From an uncultured Eubacteriales bacterium (GTDB taxonomy: Bacteria > Bacillota > Clostridia > Lachnospirales > Lachnospiraceae), in NCBI GenBank assembly GCA_949286775.1, contig CASEDW010000085.1, positions 1-11,844 of the forward strand: a DNA stretch of 11,844 nt, in the 5' to 3' direction. Shown here one piece after another: positions 1-7,281 of this stretch. The notes under the pieces were generated by a model. It searched no databases and was not told the origin of the DNA. It saw only the letters and a program-made list of their open reading frames with translations. The first letter of the stretch is position 1. Each line of letters opens with the position of its first letter. The position numbers were made by a program, and so were the translations under genes.

Positions 1-20
1 AATAGAATCCCATTATAGCG

Positions 21-44
21 AAAAGCCCCGAAATAATCGGGGCT
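21..44 (-). terminator. Probable intrinsic terminator of the priA-rpe operon
   Basis: On the minus strand an 8-bp perfect GC-rich stem (AGCCCCGA / TCGGGGCT, arms 44-37 and 31-24) encloses a 5-nt loop. It is followed by a run of four Ts, counting the last base of the stem, then CGC. An A-rich stretch lies just upstream on the same strand. It stands 164 nt beyond the rpe stop codon, where an operon end is expected. The T run is short, so termination may be partial. On the plus strand a longer T run (about 54-61) begins some ten bases after the stem, so some activity in the other direction cannot be excluded. The gene to the left is outside the window. Confidence 0.55.
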
Positions 45-100
45 AATGTTGAAATTTTTTTGGGACATTTTCAAAAATGCTTGACAGTACTTTTTTAAAT

Positions 101-135
101 TTTTTTCACAGTTTTTTTATTGATTTTTTCACAGT
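101..135. repeat. 12-bp direct repeat TTTTTTCACAGT, two copies
   Basis: TTTTTTCACAGT occurs at 101-112 and again at 124-135, a 23-bp period. The core ACAGT also occurs at 84-88, so three same-direction copies start at 84, 108 and 131. An inverted copy, ACTGT, lies at 176-180. The third direct copy and the inverted copy form the ends of the hairpin at 131-180. Spacing of 23-24 bp is about two helical turns, which would suit a DNA-binding protein, but T-rich spacer DNA also makes chance repeats likely. No function is assigned. Confidence 0.5.
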
Positions 136-180
136 AAGAGCCGTTCTTCTTATTTCCGCAAGAAAAACCGCCCTTACTGT
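131..180 (-). other. Long imperfect hairpin downstream of rpe
   Basis: Read on the minus strand, the outer arms ACAGTAAG (180-173) and CTTACTGT (138-131) pair perfectly. The pairing continues inward through one G-U, two GC pairs and one G-G mismatch. An inner 9-bp stem (GTTTTTCTT with AAGAAGAAC, one G-U) follows, closed by an 8-nt loop, GCGGAAAT. That is about 20 pairs with a single mismatch, starting 28 nt after the rpe stop. Neither strand has a T run directly after it (minus: GAAAAAATCA; plus: CTGCAAACAC), so it does not look like an ordinary intrinsic terminator. It could be an mRNA 3'-end stabiliser or processing site, a dispersed inverted-repeat element, or an operator. The structure is clear in the sequence; its role is unknown. 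Confidence 0.6.
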
Positions 181-207
181 CTGCAAACACCACACCTTTT
201 TATAGAT

Positions 208-876
208 TTACTTTCTGTATGCGTCGATTATGCCGTCAAAAAGTTTAAATCTTTCGCTCACATTGCCTTTAAATACTGCCGATCCCGCAACCAGTATATT
301 GGCTCCGGCTTCAAGAACTTCGTTTATGGTCTTCTCATTGACGCCTCCGTCCACTTCTATATAAATGTCAGGATATCCCGCGTCGTCAAGCTTCTTTCTG
401 AGTTCCTTTATCTTTCCTGTAATAGCCGGAAGATACGACTGGCCGCCGAATCCCGGATTCACGCTCATCAAAAGAACCATGTCCGTCTTATCTAAAACAT
501 AATCAAGCACCGATAACGGCGTCGCAGGATTAAGAACCACGCCGCTTTTCATTCCCGCTTCTTTGATCTGCTGAAGAACTCTGTCAAGATGTTTGCACGC
601 CTCCGCATGAACAGTGAGCATCTGCGCGCCGCATTCCTTCATATCCGAAACATATCTTCCCGGGTCTTCAACCATCATATGCACGTCAAAATACATATTG
701 CTGTTCTTTCTTATAGATTTGATAACCGGCATTCCAAACGAAATGCTCGGAACGAACATACCGTCCATAACGTCGATGTGCAGCCATTTGCATCCGCTTT
801 CTTCAAGCGCTTTGAGCTGTTCTCCGAGGATATTAAAATCCGCTGACAGCATTGATGGAGCTATTTGATATTCCAT
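208..876 (-). CDS. rpe: Ribulose-phosphate 3-epimerase
   Basis: Cytoplasmic TIM-barrel enzyme that interconverts D-ribulose 5-phosphate and D-xylulose 5-phosphate in the non-oxidative pentose phosphate pathway. The 222-residue length is normal. Family signatures are all present: IAPSMLSADF (5-14), HIDVMDG (33-39) with metal ligands H33 and D35, DVHMMVEDP (64-72) with H66, the phosphate-side loop NPGFGGQ (140-146), VDGG (175-178) with the general acid/base D176, and AGSAVFKG near the end. The ATG at 876 has a good ribosome site, GGAAAGGTG, at 891-883. It is the last gene of the operon, 54 bp after rsgA, the position it also holds in B. subtilis beside the prkC-cpgA pair. The 54-bp gap is AT-rich and contains a 12-bp palindrome (907-918) but no convincing promoter. 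Identification is secure. Confidence 0.97.
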   Translation of the reverse strand: MEYQIAPSMLSADFNILGEQLKALEESGCKWLHIDVMDGMFVPSISFGMPVIKSIRKNSNMYFDVHMMVEDPGRYVSDMKECGAQMLTVHAEACKHLDRVLQQIKEAGMKSGVVLNPATPLSVLDYVLDKTDMVLLMSVNPGFGGQSYLPAITGKIKELRKKLDDAGYPDIYIEVDGGVNEKTINEVLEAGANILVAGSAVFKGNVSERFKLFDGIIDAYRK

Positions 877-930
877 ACCTTACACCTTTCCTTTTTACCT
901 GTTTATATTTTATAAAATGACACCAAAGTC

Positions 931-1818
931 TCATCTATACCTGTTTTTCTCCTGTTCTTTCAGTTCGTTGAACAGAAGTACATATGATTCGTATCTTTCT
1001 TTAAATATTTCGCCCTTTTGAACCGCTTCTTTCACAGCGCATCCCGGTTCATTCACGTGAACGCATCCCGAAAACCTGCATTCCCCTTCGTGCCTTAGCA
1101 TTTCAGGATAAAACATCCTTAAGTTTTCTTTTGCCATTGGCTCAGGCGAAAATGATGTGAATCCCGGCGTATCGCATATATACGTCCCGGGTTCGACAAC
1201 TATAAGCTGCGAATGCCTCGTGGTGTGACGGCCTTTTTTAAGCTTTGCGCTTATCTCGCCTGTTTCCATCTGTATTTCCGGCGATATCACGTTTGTAACA
1301 GAGGATTTTCCCACTCCTGACGGTCCCGCCAAAACAGTCGTCTTTCCTGCTATCGCTTTTCGTAACTCATCAATCCCGTGATTTTTTACGGTGCTGCAGG
1401 CGATTACTCTGTATCCCGCGCTTTCATATATCGATTTAATATGTTCCGCTCTCGCTTCGTCGGCAAGATCAAATTTATTAAAACATATGATAACAGGAAC
1501 TTTTAAACGCTCCATCTGGACGAGCATCCTGTCCATGATCACCAGATTCGGTTCCGGATCAGTAAATGCCATGATGAGAATTATTTGATCGACGTTTGCG
1601 ACCGCCGGTCTGTATAATTCATTTTTACGCGGCAGAAGTTCTTCTATATTCGCTTCTTTATTTTCTTCATCTAAAATTTTGATGCTGACCATATCTCCTA
1701 CGAGCGGTTTGCATCCGTTTTTTCTGAAAAGTCCTTTTGCTTTACATTCATAGATGCCGGATTCTTCCACGGCAACGTAGTAGAATCCGGCAATCCCTTT
1801 AATTATAATTCCAGTCAT
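931..1818 (-). CDS. rsgA: Ribosome small-subunit-dependent GTPase A
   Basis: Circularly permuted GTPase (YjeQ/CpgA/YloQ family) that binds the 30S subunit and acts late in its assembly. The 295 residues comprise an N-terminal OB-fold (about 1-68), a permuted G domain and a C-terminal zinc-binding domain. The G motifs come in the permuted order: NKFD (114-117, G4), GPSGVGKSS (165-173, P-loop), the KGRHTTR switch segment (195-201) and DTPG (216-219, G3). Zinc ligands fit the family CX4CXHX5C pattern: C247, C252, H254, C260. The ATG at 1818 directly follows an in-frame TGA (1821-1819), so no earlier start exists. Its ribosome site is weak (ACAGAGAC). The gap from prkC is 29 bp. In B. subtilis the orthologue CpgA is a substrate of PrkC, so the neighbour upstream is a likely regulator. 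Confidence 0.97.
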   Translation of the reverse strand: MTGIIIKGIAGFYYVAVEESGIYECKAKGLFRKNGCKPLVGDMVSIKILDEENKEANIEELLPRKNELYRPAVANVDQIILIMAFTDPEPNLVIMDRMLVQMERLKVPVIICFNKFDLADEARAEHIKSIYESAGYRVIACSTVKNHGIDELRKAIAGKTTVLAGPSGVGKSSVTNVISPEIQMETGEISAKLKKGRHTTRHSQLIVVEPGTYICDTPGFTSFSPEPMAKENLRMFYPEMLRHEGECRFSGCVHVNEPGCAVKEAVQKGEIFKERYESYVLLFNELKEQEKNRYR

Positions 1819-1847
1819 TCAATTGTCTCTGTAAATATTAACTTCCG

Positions 1848-4061
1848 TCAGCCCGGATAATCAGCAGGATCTATAAATCCATCCAGTTCAATGCTTCCTA
1901 TGAGGTTGTCATACGCTCCTGTATCAGGATTGTATTCATAAATATTTACTGTTCCGGTAGATTCTCCGGCGATTCCTTCAATAGCGCTTGGATAATAGTT
2001 ATACGGCTCGAACGGATTAGGTCCTGTGTAGACAAGGGACGTACCGCCCTGCTGAACAAGTTCTATCCGCACATCTCCGCCGTCATAATCAGCCGGCTGT
2101 TCAAATCCGTTATAGTATACCCAGTAATCATCATCCGTATCTGTTGTATCGGTTTCTTCAGGAGCAACGCTTACATACATCGTAATAGTCTGTCCCTCCT
2201 GTACTTCTGTTCCCGATGCAGGATCTGTATAAAGAACTATGCCTTCAGCAGTGTCGCTGTTTTCAACCTCAACAACTGTATATAATACTCCGTATGAATC
2301 GAGGATAGCTGACGCTGAAGCCTGGTCATATCCTGCCACTTCAGGAAGCGGGAATGTAGTTACCGCAGGCGCTTCTTTTCCCTTGCTTACGATGAGCTTC
2401 ACGCTGCTTCCTGCCTGAACTTCTGTTCCCTCGGCAGGATCTACAGAAATAACTCTTCCTGTTTCAACAGTATCGCTGCTCTGAAGTTCCACTGTAGCCG
2501 TAAGTCCCAGCTGTCCGAGAGCTGTTTCAGCTTCAGCCTGCGTCGCGTTTACAAGTCCGCTCGGAACAGTGATCTTAGAGCTTCCGCTGGAAACTACAAC
2601 TTCTATAGTTGCCTCAGGATCGACCTTTGTTCCCGAATCAGGATTTTGGGCGCATATCTTGCCCTCTTCATAAACGGTGGATTCCTGCGTTCCTGTCTGC
2701 TGTATCTTAAGTCCGTACTGTCCCGCCAGCGTCTGAGCTTCTTCCAATGTTCTGTTGCGGAAATCAGGTACGACAACGCCGTCTACGCTGCTTATCTCGC
2801 TGGTGTCACTTGTCTGGCTGGTTTCAGACGTATGTTTTGTAGTATCCGAATTATTATTGAACAAGCCCGCCATCATTCCGATCACCACTATAAGAATGAT
2901 AATAATGATAGCGCCTATAAGAAATCCTCCTATAGTAATAGCTTTTTCAAGTTTTGAACTGATCGCGTCGGAATCCTTTGAGGAACGGCTCTTCTTTGAT
3001 TTTGCGTTTCTCGCCGCTCTTCTCTGTCTTCTTTCCTCGTAATCGTCATCGATATCGTCGTCATCTTCCTCCGGAATATAACGCTGTGTTTTCTGAGTCT
3101 GCTGGCTCACACTCTGGCTTGAAGGAACTCTCTTTGTCTCAGCCTGAGTCGTATTTCCCGTAACTCCTGATTTCGCGACGCCCGCCACAGGAAGAACCTG
3201 TGAATTAGTTCCCAGCGGAGTCATCTGAACAAAGTTGCCCTGCGGATCGATGAGCGATCTCTTGAGGTCGTCGATAAGAAGACCTATAGATGCGTATCTT
3301 CTCTCAGGATTTTTCTGCGTACATTTAAGTATTATCTGCTCAAGAGAATAAGGAAGATCCGGCGTATATCTTGACGGCGGAATGATTTCCTCCTGAAGAT
3401 GCTTTATGGCAATGGCAACTGTCGTATCGCCGTCAAAAGGCACTCGTCCCGTTACCATTTCGTACATCGTTATACCAAGGGAATATATATCGCTTTTCGC
3501 GTCTGCAAATCCGCCTCTTACCTGCTCAGGAGAGCTGAAATGCACCGATCCCATGACATTTGCCGTTATCGTATTTGAATTTATCGCTTTCGCGATACCG
3601 AAATCGGAAAGTTTTACTTTTCCGTCTACAGAAATAATAATATTCTGAGGCTTTACGTCACGGTGAACTATTCCCTGATTGTGAGCGCACTCGAGACCCA
3701 GCGACACCTGTATCGCGATGCTCGTCGCCTCTTTTACGCTGAGTTTTCCTTTTTTATCTATATAGTTCTTAAGCGTGATTCCCTCCACCAGCTCCATAAC
3801 TATATAGTAAAGACCCCTGTCTTCTCCAACGTCGTATACGTTTACAATATTAGGGTGGGTCAGTCCCGCTGCTGCCTGAGCTTCTTTACGGAATTTCGCA
3901 ACGAAGCTGCCGTCTCCCCTGAATTCTGCTTTAAGTACCTTAACGGCTACAAGCCTGTTAAGCTTATGGTCCATGGCCTTGTAGACATCAGCCATGCCGC
4001 CGGCTCCGACACGCGAAATTATTTCGTATCGCTCGCCAATAATAATTCCTTCTTTTAACAT
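1848..4061 (-). CDS. prkC: PASTA-domain Ser/Thr protein kinase (PrkC/Stk1 type)
   Basis: Membrane Hanks-type kinase that senses peptidoglycan or lipid II fragments outside and phosphorylates cytoplasmic proteins. The kinase domain spans about 12-270: GAGGMADVY glycine loop (19-27), K41, E60, HRDVKPQN (133-140) with catalytic D135, DFG (153-155) and SPEQ (177-180). A Thr/Asn-rich activation loop (161-170) is the likely autophosphorylation site. A low-complexity linker follows, with an acidic run at 331-343 and then a basic run at 344-362. One transmembrane helix lies at about 376-400. Outside are a Ser/Thr-rich stalk (404-425), three PASTA repeats (about 427-492, 495-561, 569-632) and a C-terminal segment (646-737) resembling the Ig-like end of B. 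subtilis PrkC. The 737-residue length is somewhat above the usual 600-700. The ATG follows the stp stop codon with no gap. Confidence 0.97.
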   Translation of the reverse strand: MLKEGIIIGERYEIISRVGAGGMADVYKAMDHKLNRLVAVKVLKAEFRGDGSFVAKFRKEAQAAAGLTHPNIVNVYDVGEDRGLYYIVMELVEGITLKNYIDKKGKLSVKEATSIAIQVSLGLECAHNQGIVHRDVKPQNIIISVDGKVKLSDFGIAKAINSNTITANVMGSVHFSSPEQVRGGFADAKSDIYSLGITMYEMVTGRVPFDGDTTVAIAIKHLQEEIIPPSRYTPDLPYSLEQIILKCTQKNPERRYASIGLLIDDLKRSLIDPQGNFVQMTPLGTNSQVLPVAGVAKSGVTGNTTQAETKRVPSSQSVSQQTQKTQRYIPEEDDDDIDDDYEERRQRRAARNAKSKKSRSSKDSDAISSKLEKAITIGGFLIGAIIIIILIVVIGMMAGLFNNNSDTTKHTSETSQTSDTSEISSVDGVVVPDFRNRTLEEAQTLAGQYGLKIQQTGTQESTVYEEGKICAQNPDSGTKVDPEATIEVVVSSGSSKITVPSGLVNATQAEAETALGQLGLTATVELQSSDTVETGRVISVDPAEGTEVQAGSSVKLIVSKGKEAPAVTTFPLPEVAGYDQASASAILDSYGVLYTVVEVENSDTAEGIVLYTDPASGTEVQEGQTITMYVSVAPEETDTTDTDDDYWVYYNGFEQPADYDGGDVRIELVQQGGTSLVYTGPNPFEPYNYYPSAIEGIAGESTGTVNIYEYNPDTGAYDNLIGSIELDGFIDPADYPG

Positions 4062-4805
4062 TTATTCCACCTCGTCAGAAAATGGCTGAACCGCGATAAC
4101 CGCGATATTGTCTTTTCCGCCATTTTTATTTGCTTCTTCGATCAATGCTGCCGTCGGATCTTTTCCTTCCTTAGAAGTCTCCCCTACGATCCTGAGTATC
4201 TCACTGTCTTCTACCATATTTGACAACCCGTCAGAACACATGACAAACCATTGTCCCGGTTCAAGTTTGAGATCAAAGAAATCCATTTCCACGTTTTCTT
4301 CTGTCCCTACGGCTCTCGTAATAATATTTTTGTCAGGATGATTTCTTGCCTCTTCCGGATTAAGCTCCCCTAATCTTACCATTTCCGCAATGAGCGAATG
4401 ATCCTGCGTTATCTGTTTTATCTCATCTTTTATAAGATAGAGTCTGCTGTCGCCGACGTTGGCGACATACAAATATTCGCCGACCACCGAAGCAACTACC
4501 ATAGTGGTACCCATTCCGGCCATCGATGGATCTTCGAGCGCCGTTCTCAATACCTCTTTGTTCGCTGCCGCGATACCGTTTCTTATTATTTTTACAGGAT
4601 TAAAATTCGTGTCTTTACGTATAGTCTCAACCATCACGGATACACCGTAATTCGATGCAAAATCTCCTGCATTGTGTCCGCCCATTCCGTCTGCAACCAC
4701 AAAAAGATTCGGCAGGTTTCCTACCGGATCTTCTGAAGTAAATATAAAGTCCTGGTTCATAGAACGAATTTTTCCCACGTCAGTAGCAGAAAATACCTTC
4801 ATCAT
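4062..4805 (-). CDS. stp: PP2C-family Ser/Thr protein phosphatase (Stp1/PrpC)
   Basis: Soluble metal-dependent phosphatase that reverses phosphorylation by the PASTA kinase encoded next. The 247-residue length is typical of bacterial PrpC/Stp. Metal-site motifs are intact: GKIRSMNQD (11-19, D19), VADGMGGHNAG (37-47, D39), SDGLSN (191-196, D192) and GGKDN (229-233, D232). The core motifs GMGTT (97-101), VGDSRLY (117-123) and TRAVG (163-167) are also present. There are two adjacent ATG codons at 4805 and 4802. The AGGAG site at 4814-4810 is 4 nt from the first and 7 nt from the second, so the true start may be 4802, giving 246 residues. It lies 39 bp after rlmN and abuts prkC, as in many Firmicutes. 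The symbol prpC is also used for this family. Confidence 0.97.
   Translation of the reverse strand: MMKVFSATDVGKIRSMNQDFIFTSEDPVGNLPNLFVVADGMGGHNAGDFASNYGVSVMVETIRKDTNFNPVKIIRNGIAAANKEVLRTALEDPSMAGMGTTMVVASVVGEYLYVANVGDSRLYLIKDEIKQITQDHSLIAEMVRLGELNPEEARNHPDKNIITRAVGTEENVEMDFFDLKLEPGQWFVMCSDGLSNMVEDSEILRIVGETSKEGKDPTAALIEEANKNGGKDNIAVIAVQPFSDEVE
4067..4073 (-). promoter_or_regulatory. prkC ribosome binding site inside the stp 3' end
   Basis: The sequence GAGGTGG lies within the last codons of stp and is followed by AATAA and the prkC ATG at 4061. The stp stop TAA is immediately followed by ATG. Ribosomes finishing the phosphatase would therefore end on the kinase start, which predicts translational coupling and a fairly fixed phosphatase-to-kinase ratio. 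Confidence 0.8.
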
Positions 4806-4844
4806 ACTTCTCCTGGCAAATCTTTCTAACAGGCTATCTTAGAA

Positions 4845-5897
4845 TTATTTTCTATCTATATAGCTCTTACGTAGTTGTCCACAGGCTCCGTTGATATCTG
4901 AGCCCATTTCTCTTCTAATAGTAACATTTATTCTGTTTTTTTCAAGTTTATTTTGAAATTTCACCGTTTCTTCGTGATGCGTCGGTTTAAAATCCCTTTC
5001 ATCCACCGGATTGACAGGTATCAGGTTCACATGACAGGGAAAACCTTTCAAAAGAAGCGCAAGCCTTGAAGCGTCCTGATCAGAGTCGTTTTCTCCTGCG
5101 GCAAGGGCATATTCAAAAGTCACCCTGCGTCCCGTCACATTATAATAATTCTTAGCCGCTTCGATAACTTCAGCTATCGTATATTTATTCGCGATCGGCA
5201 TCAGTTTTTTTCTCGTTTCATCATTTGAAGCATGAAGCGAAACGGCAAGCGTCACCGCGAGTTTTTCATCAGCGAAATCATACATTTTGGGAACTATTCC
5301 GCATGTTGAAACAGTAATATTTCTGACGCTTATATTCATGCCTTTTTCATTTGTAATCAGACGTATGAATCTTACAAGCTGTTCGTAATTGTCGAAGGGC
5401 TCGCCCGTTCCCATTACTACTATATTTGAAACTCTTTCGCCTGTATCCTCCTGTATCCTGTATATCTGTTCAAGCATTTCGGAGGCTTTTAAATTTCTCA
5501 GTTTTCCGCCTATTGTAGATGCGCAGAACCTGCATCCCTGTGCGCATCCCACCTGAGATGAAATGCATACCGAATTCCCATGATGATACTTCATAAAAAC
5601 GCTTTCTATCACATTTCCATCCTCAAGCTCAAAGAGATATTTTCTCGTCCCATCCTTTTTTGAAATAAGACAGTCGGCCTTTTTTAAGAATGTAATCGGA
5701 TACCGCTCGCTCAGTTTTTCCCTCAGCGCAGCCGGCAGATTTGTCATATCTTTATAAAACGCAACTCTTCTTTGGTGCAGCCACTCAAATATCTGAGCAG
5801 CCCTGAACGGTTTTTCCCCTATTTCTTTTATAAATTCTTTTAGTTCATCAGGATACAGCGATTTTATATCTATTCTGTTAATATTTTCCTCTGCCAT
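4845..5897 (-). CDS. rlmN: 23S rRNA (adenine2503-C2)-methyltransferase, radical SAM
   Basis: Radical SAM enzyme that methylates C2 of A2503 in 23S rRNA, and A37 of some tRNAs in E. coli, using a methyl group carried on a cysteine. The 350-residue length is typical. The iron-sulfur cluster motif CX3CX2C is at C118, C122 and C125 in VGCAQGCRFC. The two additional conserved cysteines are also visible: C111 (seven residues before the cluster motif, as in E. coli) and C339 in GACGQLR, the expected methyl-carrying residue. The SAM-binding GTGEP motif (VVMGTGEPFDNY) is intact. The ATG at 5897 is one base beyond the rsmB stop, with ribosome site AAGAGG (5913-5908) inside rsmB codons, so coupling is likely. 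The related Cfr resistance enzyme modifies C8 of the same base. The housekeeping operon position favours RlmN. Confidence 0.97.
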   Translation of the reverse strand: MAEENINRIDIKSLYPDELKEFIKEIGEKPFRAAQIFEWLHQRRVAFYKDMTNLPAALREKLSERYPITFLKKADCLISKKDGTRKYLFELEDGNVIESVFMKYHHGNSVCISSQVGCAQGCRFCASTIGGKLRNLKASEMLEQIYRIQEDTGERVSNIVVMGTGEPFDNYEQLVRFIRLITNEKGMNISVRNITVSTCGIVPKMYDFADEKLAVTLAVSLHASNDETRKKLMPIANKYTIAEVIEAAKNYYNVTGRRVTFEYALAAGENDSDQDASRLALLLKGFPCHVNLIPVNPVDERDFKPTHHEETVKFQNKLEKNRINVTIRREMGSDINGACGQLRKSYIDRK

Positions 5898-5898
5898 A

Positions 5899-7257
5899 TT
5901 ATTTTTTCCTCTTAAACCGCGCTATAAAAAATCCGTCGCACAAAACCTCTCCCGGAAGAAGCTGTATATATCCGTCTTTTGCCGTATCGCACTTTATTTC
6001 CTGCGGAAGATACGGCGTTATATCATCCGGCTTAAATTCGCCTTTTTCAAGGATATATTTTACATTGTCTTCGTTTTCCTTTTTTGATATGGTACATGTG
6101 CTGTACAAAAAAACGCCGCCCGGCTTTACATATCTTATCGCCGCATCTATGATCGATCTTTGTATATCCGCCAGCGCGTTTACTTTTTCCAAAGACGCGT
6201 TATATTTGATATCAGGTTTGTGTCCGATCACGCCAAATCCGGAACATGGCACGTCGGCTATCACGATATCCATGGCTTCTTCATATCGAGGGTCAAAGTT
6301 CGCCGCGTCCCAGACTTCAGTTTCAATTTTATTTATACCGCATCTGTCGATGTTATCTTCTATAAGATCCGTCTTTTTATAGGAAATATCTCTGGAAATT
6401 ATCTTTGTATCAGCCGAAGAAAGATCCGCCGCGAACATACTCTTTCCTCCGGGCGCCGCGCATACATCCAATATCTTCAGCGCTCTGTCAGAATCGATGC
6501 CGGCGCATTTGACGGCTATCATAGAACTTATATCCTGAACGGCAAATTTTCCCTGATCAAAACTCTTAAGCGACGTCAAACTGTCATACTCCGAAATGAA
6601 ATAAGCGCAATCAATATAGGGCGCTTTTTCTACTTTCACGCCTTCTTCTATCAGGCTTTCCTTTGTTTCGCTGATTTCTCGACCGCCGCCGCGTATTCTT
6701 ATTGTTGTTTTCTTTTCATTTAAAAAGTATTTGCAGATATTTTCCGTTTTTTCCTCTCCGAATCTCTCAAGCCACTCGGAAACGATAAACTCCGGCATCG
6801 AATAGTTGACGCAGATATATTTTTTCATATCGCCTCTGTCCGGAAAAACGCATTTTTCCGGTTCTCGTATAATGCTTCTGAGTACGCCGTTGACGAATCC
6901 CTTCAGCGAACCGAATCCCTTTTTTACGGCGAGTTTAACAGCTTCATTTACAGCGGCGCTGTCAGGCACCGACTTCATTTCCATTATCTGATATACCGCC
7001 GTCCTTAAAATATTTCTCACCGCCGGCTTCATTTTTTTGACCGGTATTTTCGAGTAAGAGTCGATGATATAGTCTATCTTAATTCTGTTCTCCGCCGTTC
7101 CTTCGACGAGCCTGGCATAGAATCCTCTCTGATTTTTCGGAAGGTACGCGTATTTTTCAAGAACCGCGTTGACAATTTCATTTAATTTACCTTCAGATTT
7201 TTCCGCTTCCAGAAGCGTTTCCAGCGCAAGCGCCCTTAAATTAACATTATCCGACAA
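5899..7257 (-). CDS. rsmB: 16S rRNA (cytosine967-C5)-methyltransferase
   Basis: SAM-dependent enzyme of the Sun/Fmu family that forms m5C967 in helix 31 of 16S rRNA. Its 452 residues match the family. A NusB-like helical RNA-binding domain covers about 1-135. The Rossmann methyltransferase domain follows: SAM loop LDVCAAPGGKS (263-273), DVPCSGFG (335-342) with C338, and YSTCT (385-389) with catalytic nucleophile C388. The C-terminal DGFFIARFKR (441-450) is the usual family ending. The start is TTG at 7257. It is supported by an ideal AAGGAG site 7 nt upstream (7270-7265), and residues 1-20 align with the expected NusB-like N terminus. Downstream rlmN begins 1 bp after the stop. The fmt-to-rsmB gap is 24 bp. 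Confidence 0.96.
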   Translation of the reverse strand: MSDNVNLRALALETLLEAEKSEGKLNEIVNAVLEKYAYLPKNQRGFYARLVEGTAENRIKIDYIIDSYSKIPVKKMKPAVRNILRTAVYQIMEMKSVPDSAAVNEAVKLAVKKGFGSLKGFVNGVLRSIIREPEKCVFPDRGDMKKYICVNYSMPEFIVSEWLERFGEEKTENICKYFLNEKKTTIRIRGGGREISETKESLIEEGVKVEKAPYIDCAYFISEYDSLTSLKSFDQGKFAVQDISSMIAVKCAGIDSDRALKILDVCAAPGGKSMFAADLSSADTKIISRDISYKKTDLIEDNIDRCGINKIETEVWDAANFDPRYEEAMDIVIADVPCSGFGVIGHKPDIKYNASLEKVNALADIQRSIIDAAIRYVKPGGVFLYSTCTISKKENEDNVKYILEKGEFKPDDITPYLPQEIKCDTAKDGYIQLLPGEVLCDGFFIARFKRKK

Positions 7258-7264
7258 CGCAATT

Positions 7265-7270
7265 CTCCTT
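7265..7270 (-). promoter_or_regulatory. rsmB ribosome binding site that fixes a TTG start
   Basis: AAGGAG is followed by the 7-nt spacer AATTGCG and then TTG TCG GAT. Another TTG in the spacer (7262-7260) is out of frame. The spacing and strength of the site favour initiation at the non-ATG codon 7257. Confidence 0.8.
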
Positions 7271-7281
7271 ATAAAATACTT

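Noticed and set aside
12..17. TATAAT on the minus strand just beyond the operon terminator
   Set aside because: The expected -35 position falls in the terminator stem with no TTGACA-like match. The gene it would serve is outside the window.
81..86. Perfect TTGACA -35 box on the plus strand
   Set aside because: No acceptable -10 box lies 16-18 bp downstream (the sequence there is T-rich with TTTCAC), and no plus-strand gene follows.
907..918. ATTTTATAAAAT palindrome between rsgA and rpe
   Set aside because: Short all-AT palindromes are expected in AT-rich gaps. There is no T run or stable stem for a terminator and no paired promoter box for rpe.
4855..4881. Possible internal promoter (TGGACA ... 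TATAGA) before stp on the minus strand
   Set aside because: The spacer is only 15 bp, the -10 box matches four of six bases, and it lies in rlmN codons, where chance matches are common.
6160..6723. 187-codon open frame on the plus strand
   Set aside because: It lies fully antisense to rsmB, whose motifs are all intact. It shows no recognisable domain or gene-like context, so it is a shadow frame.
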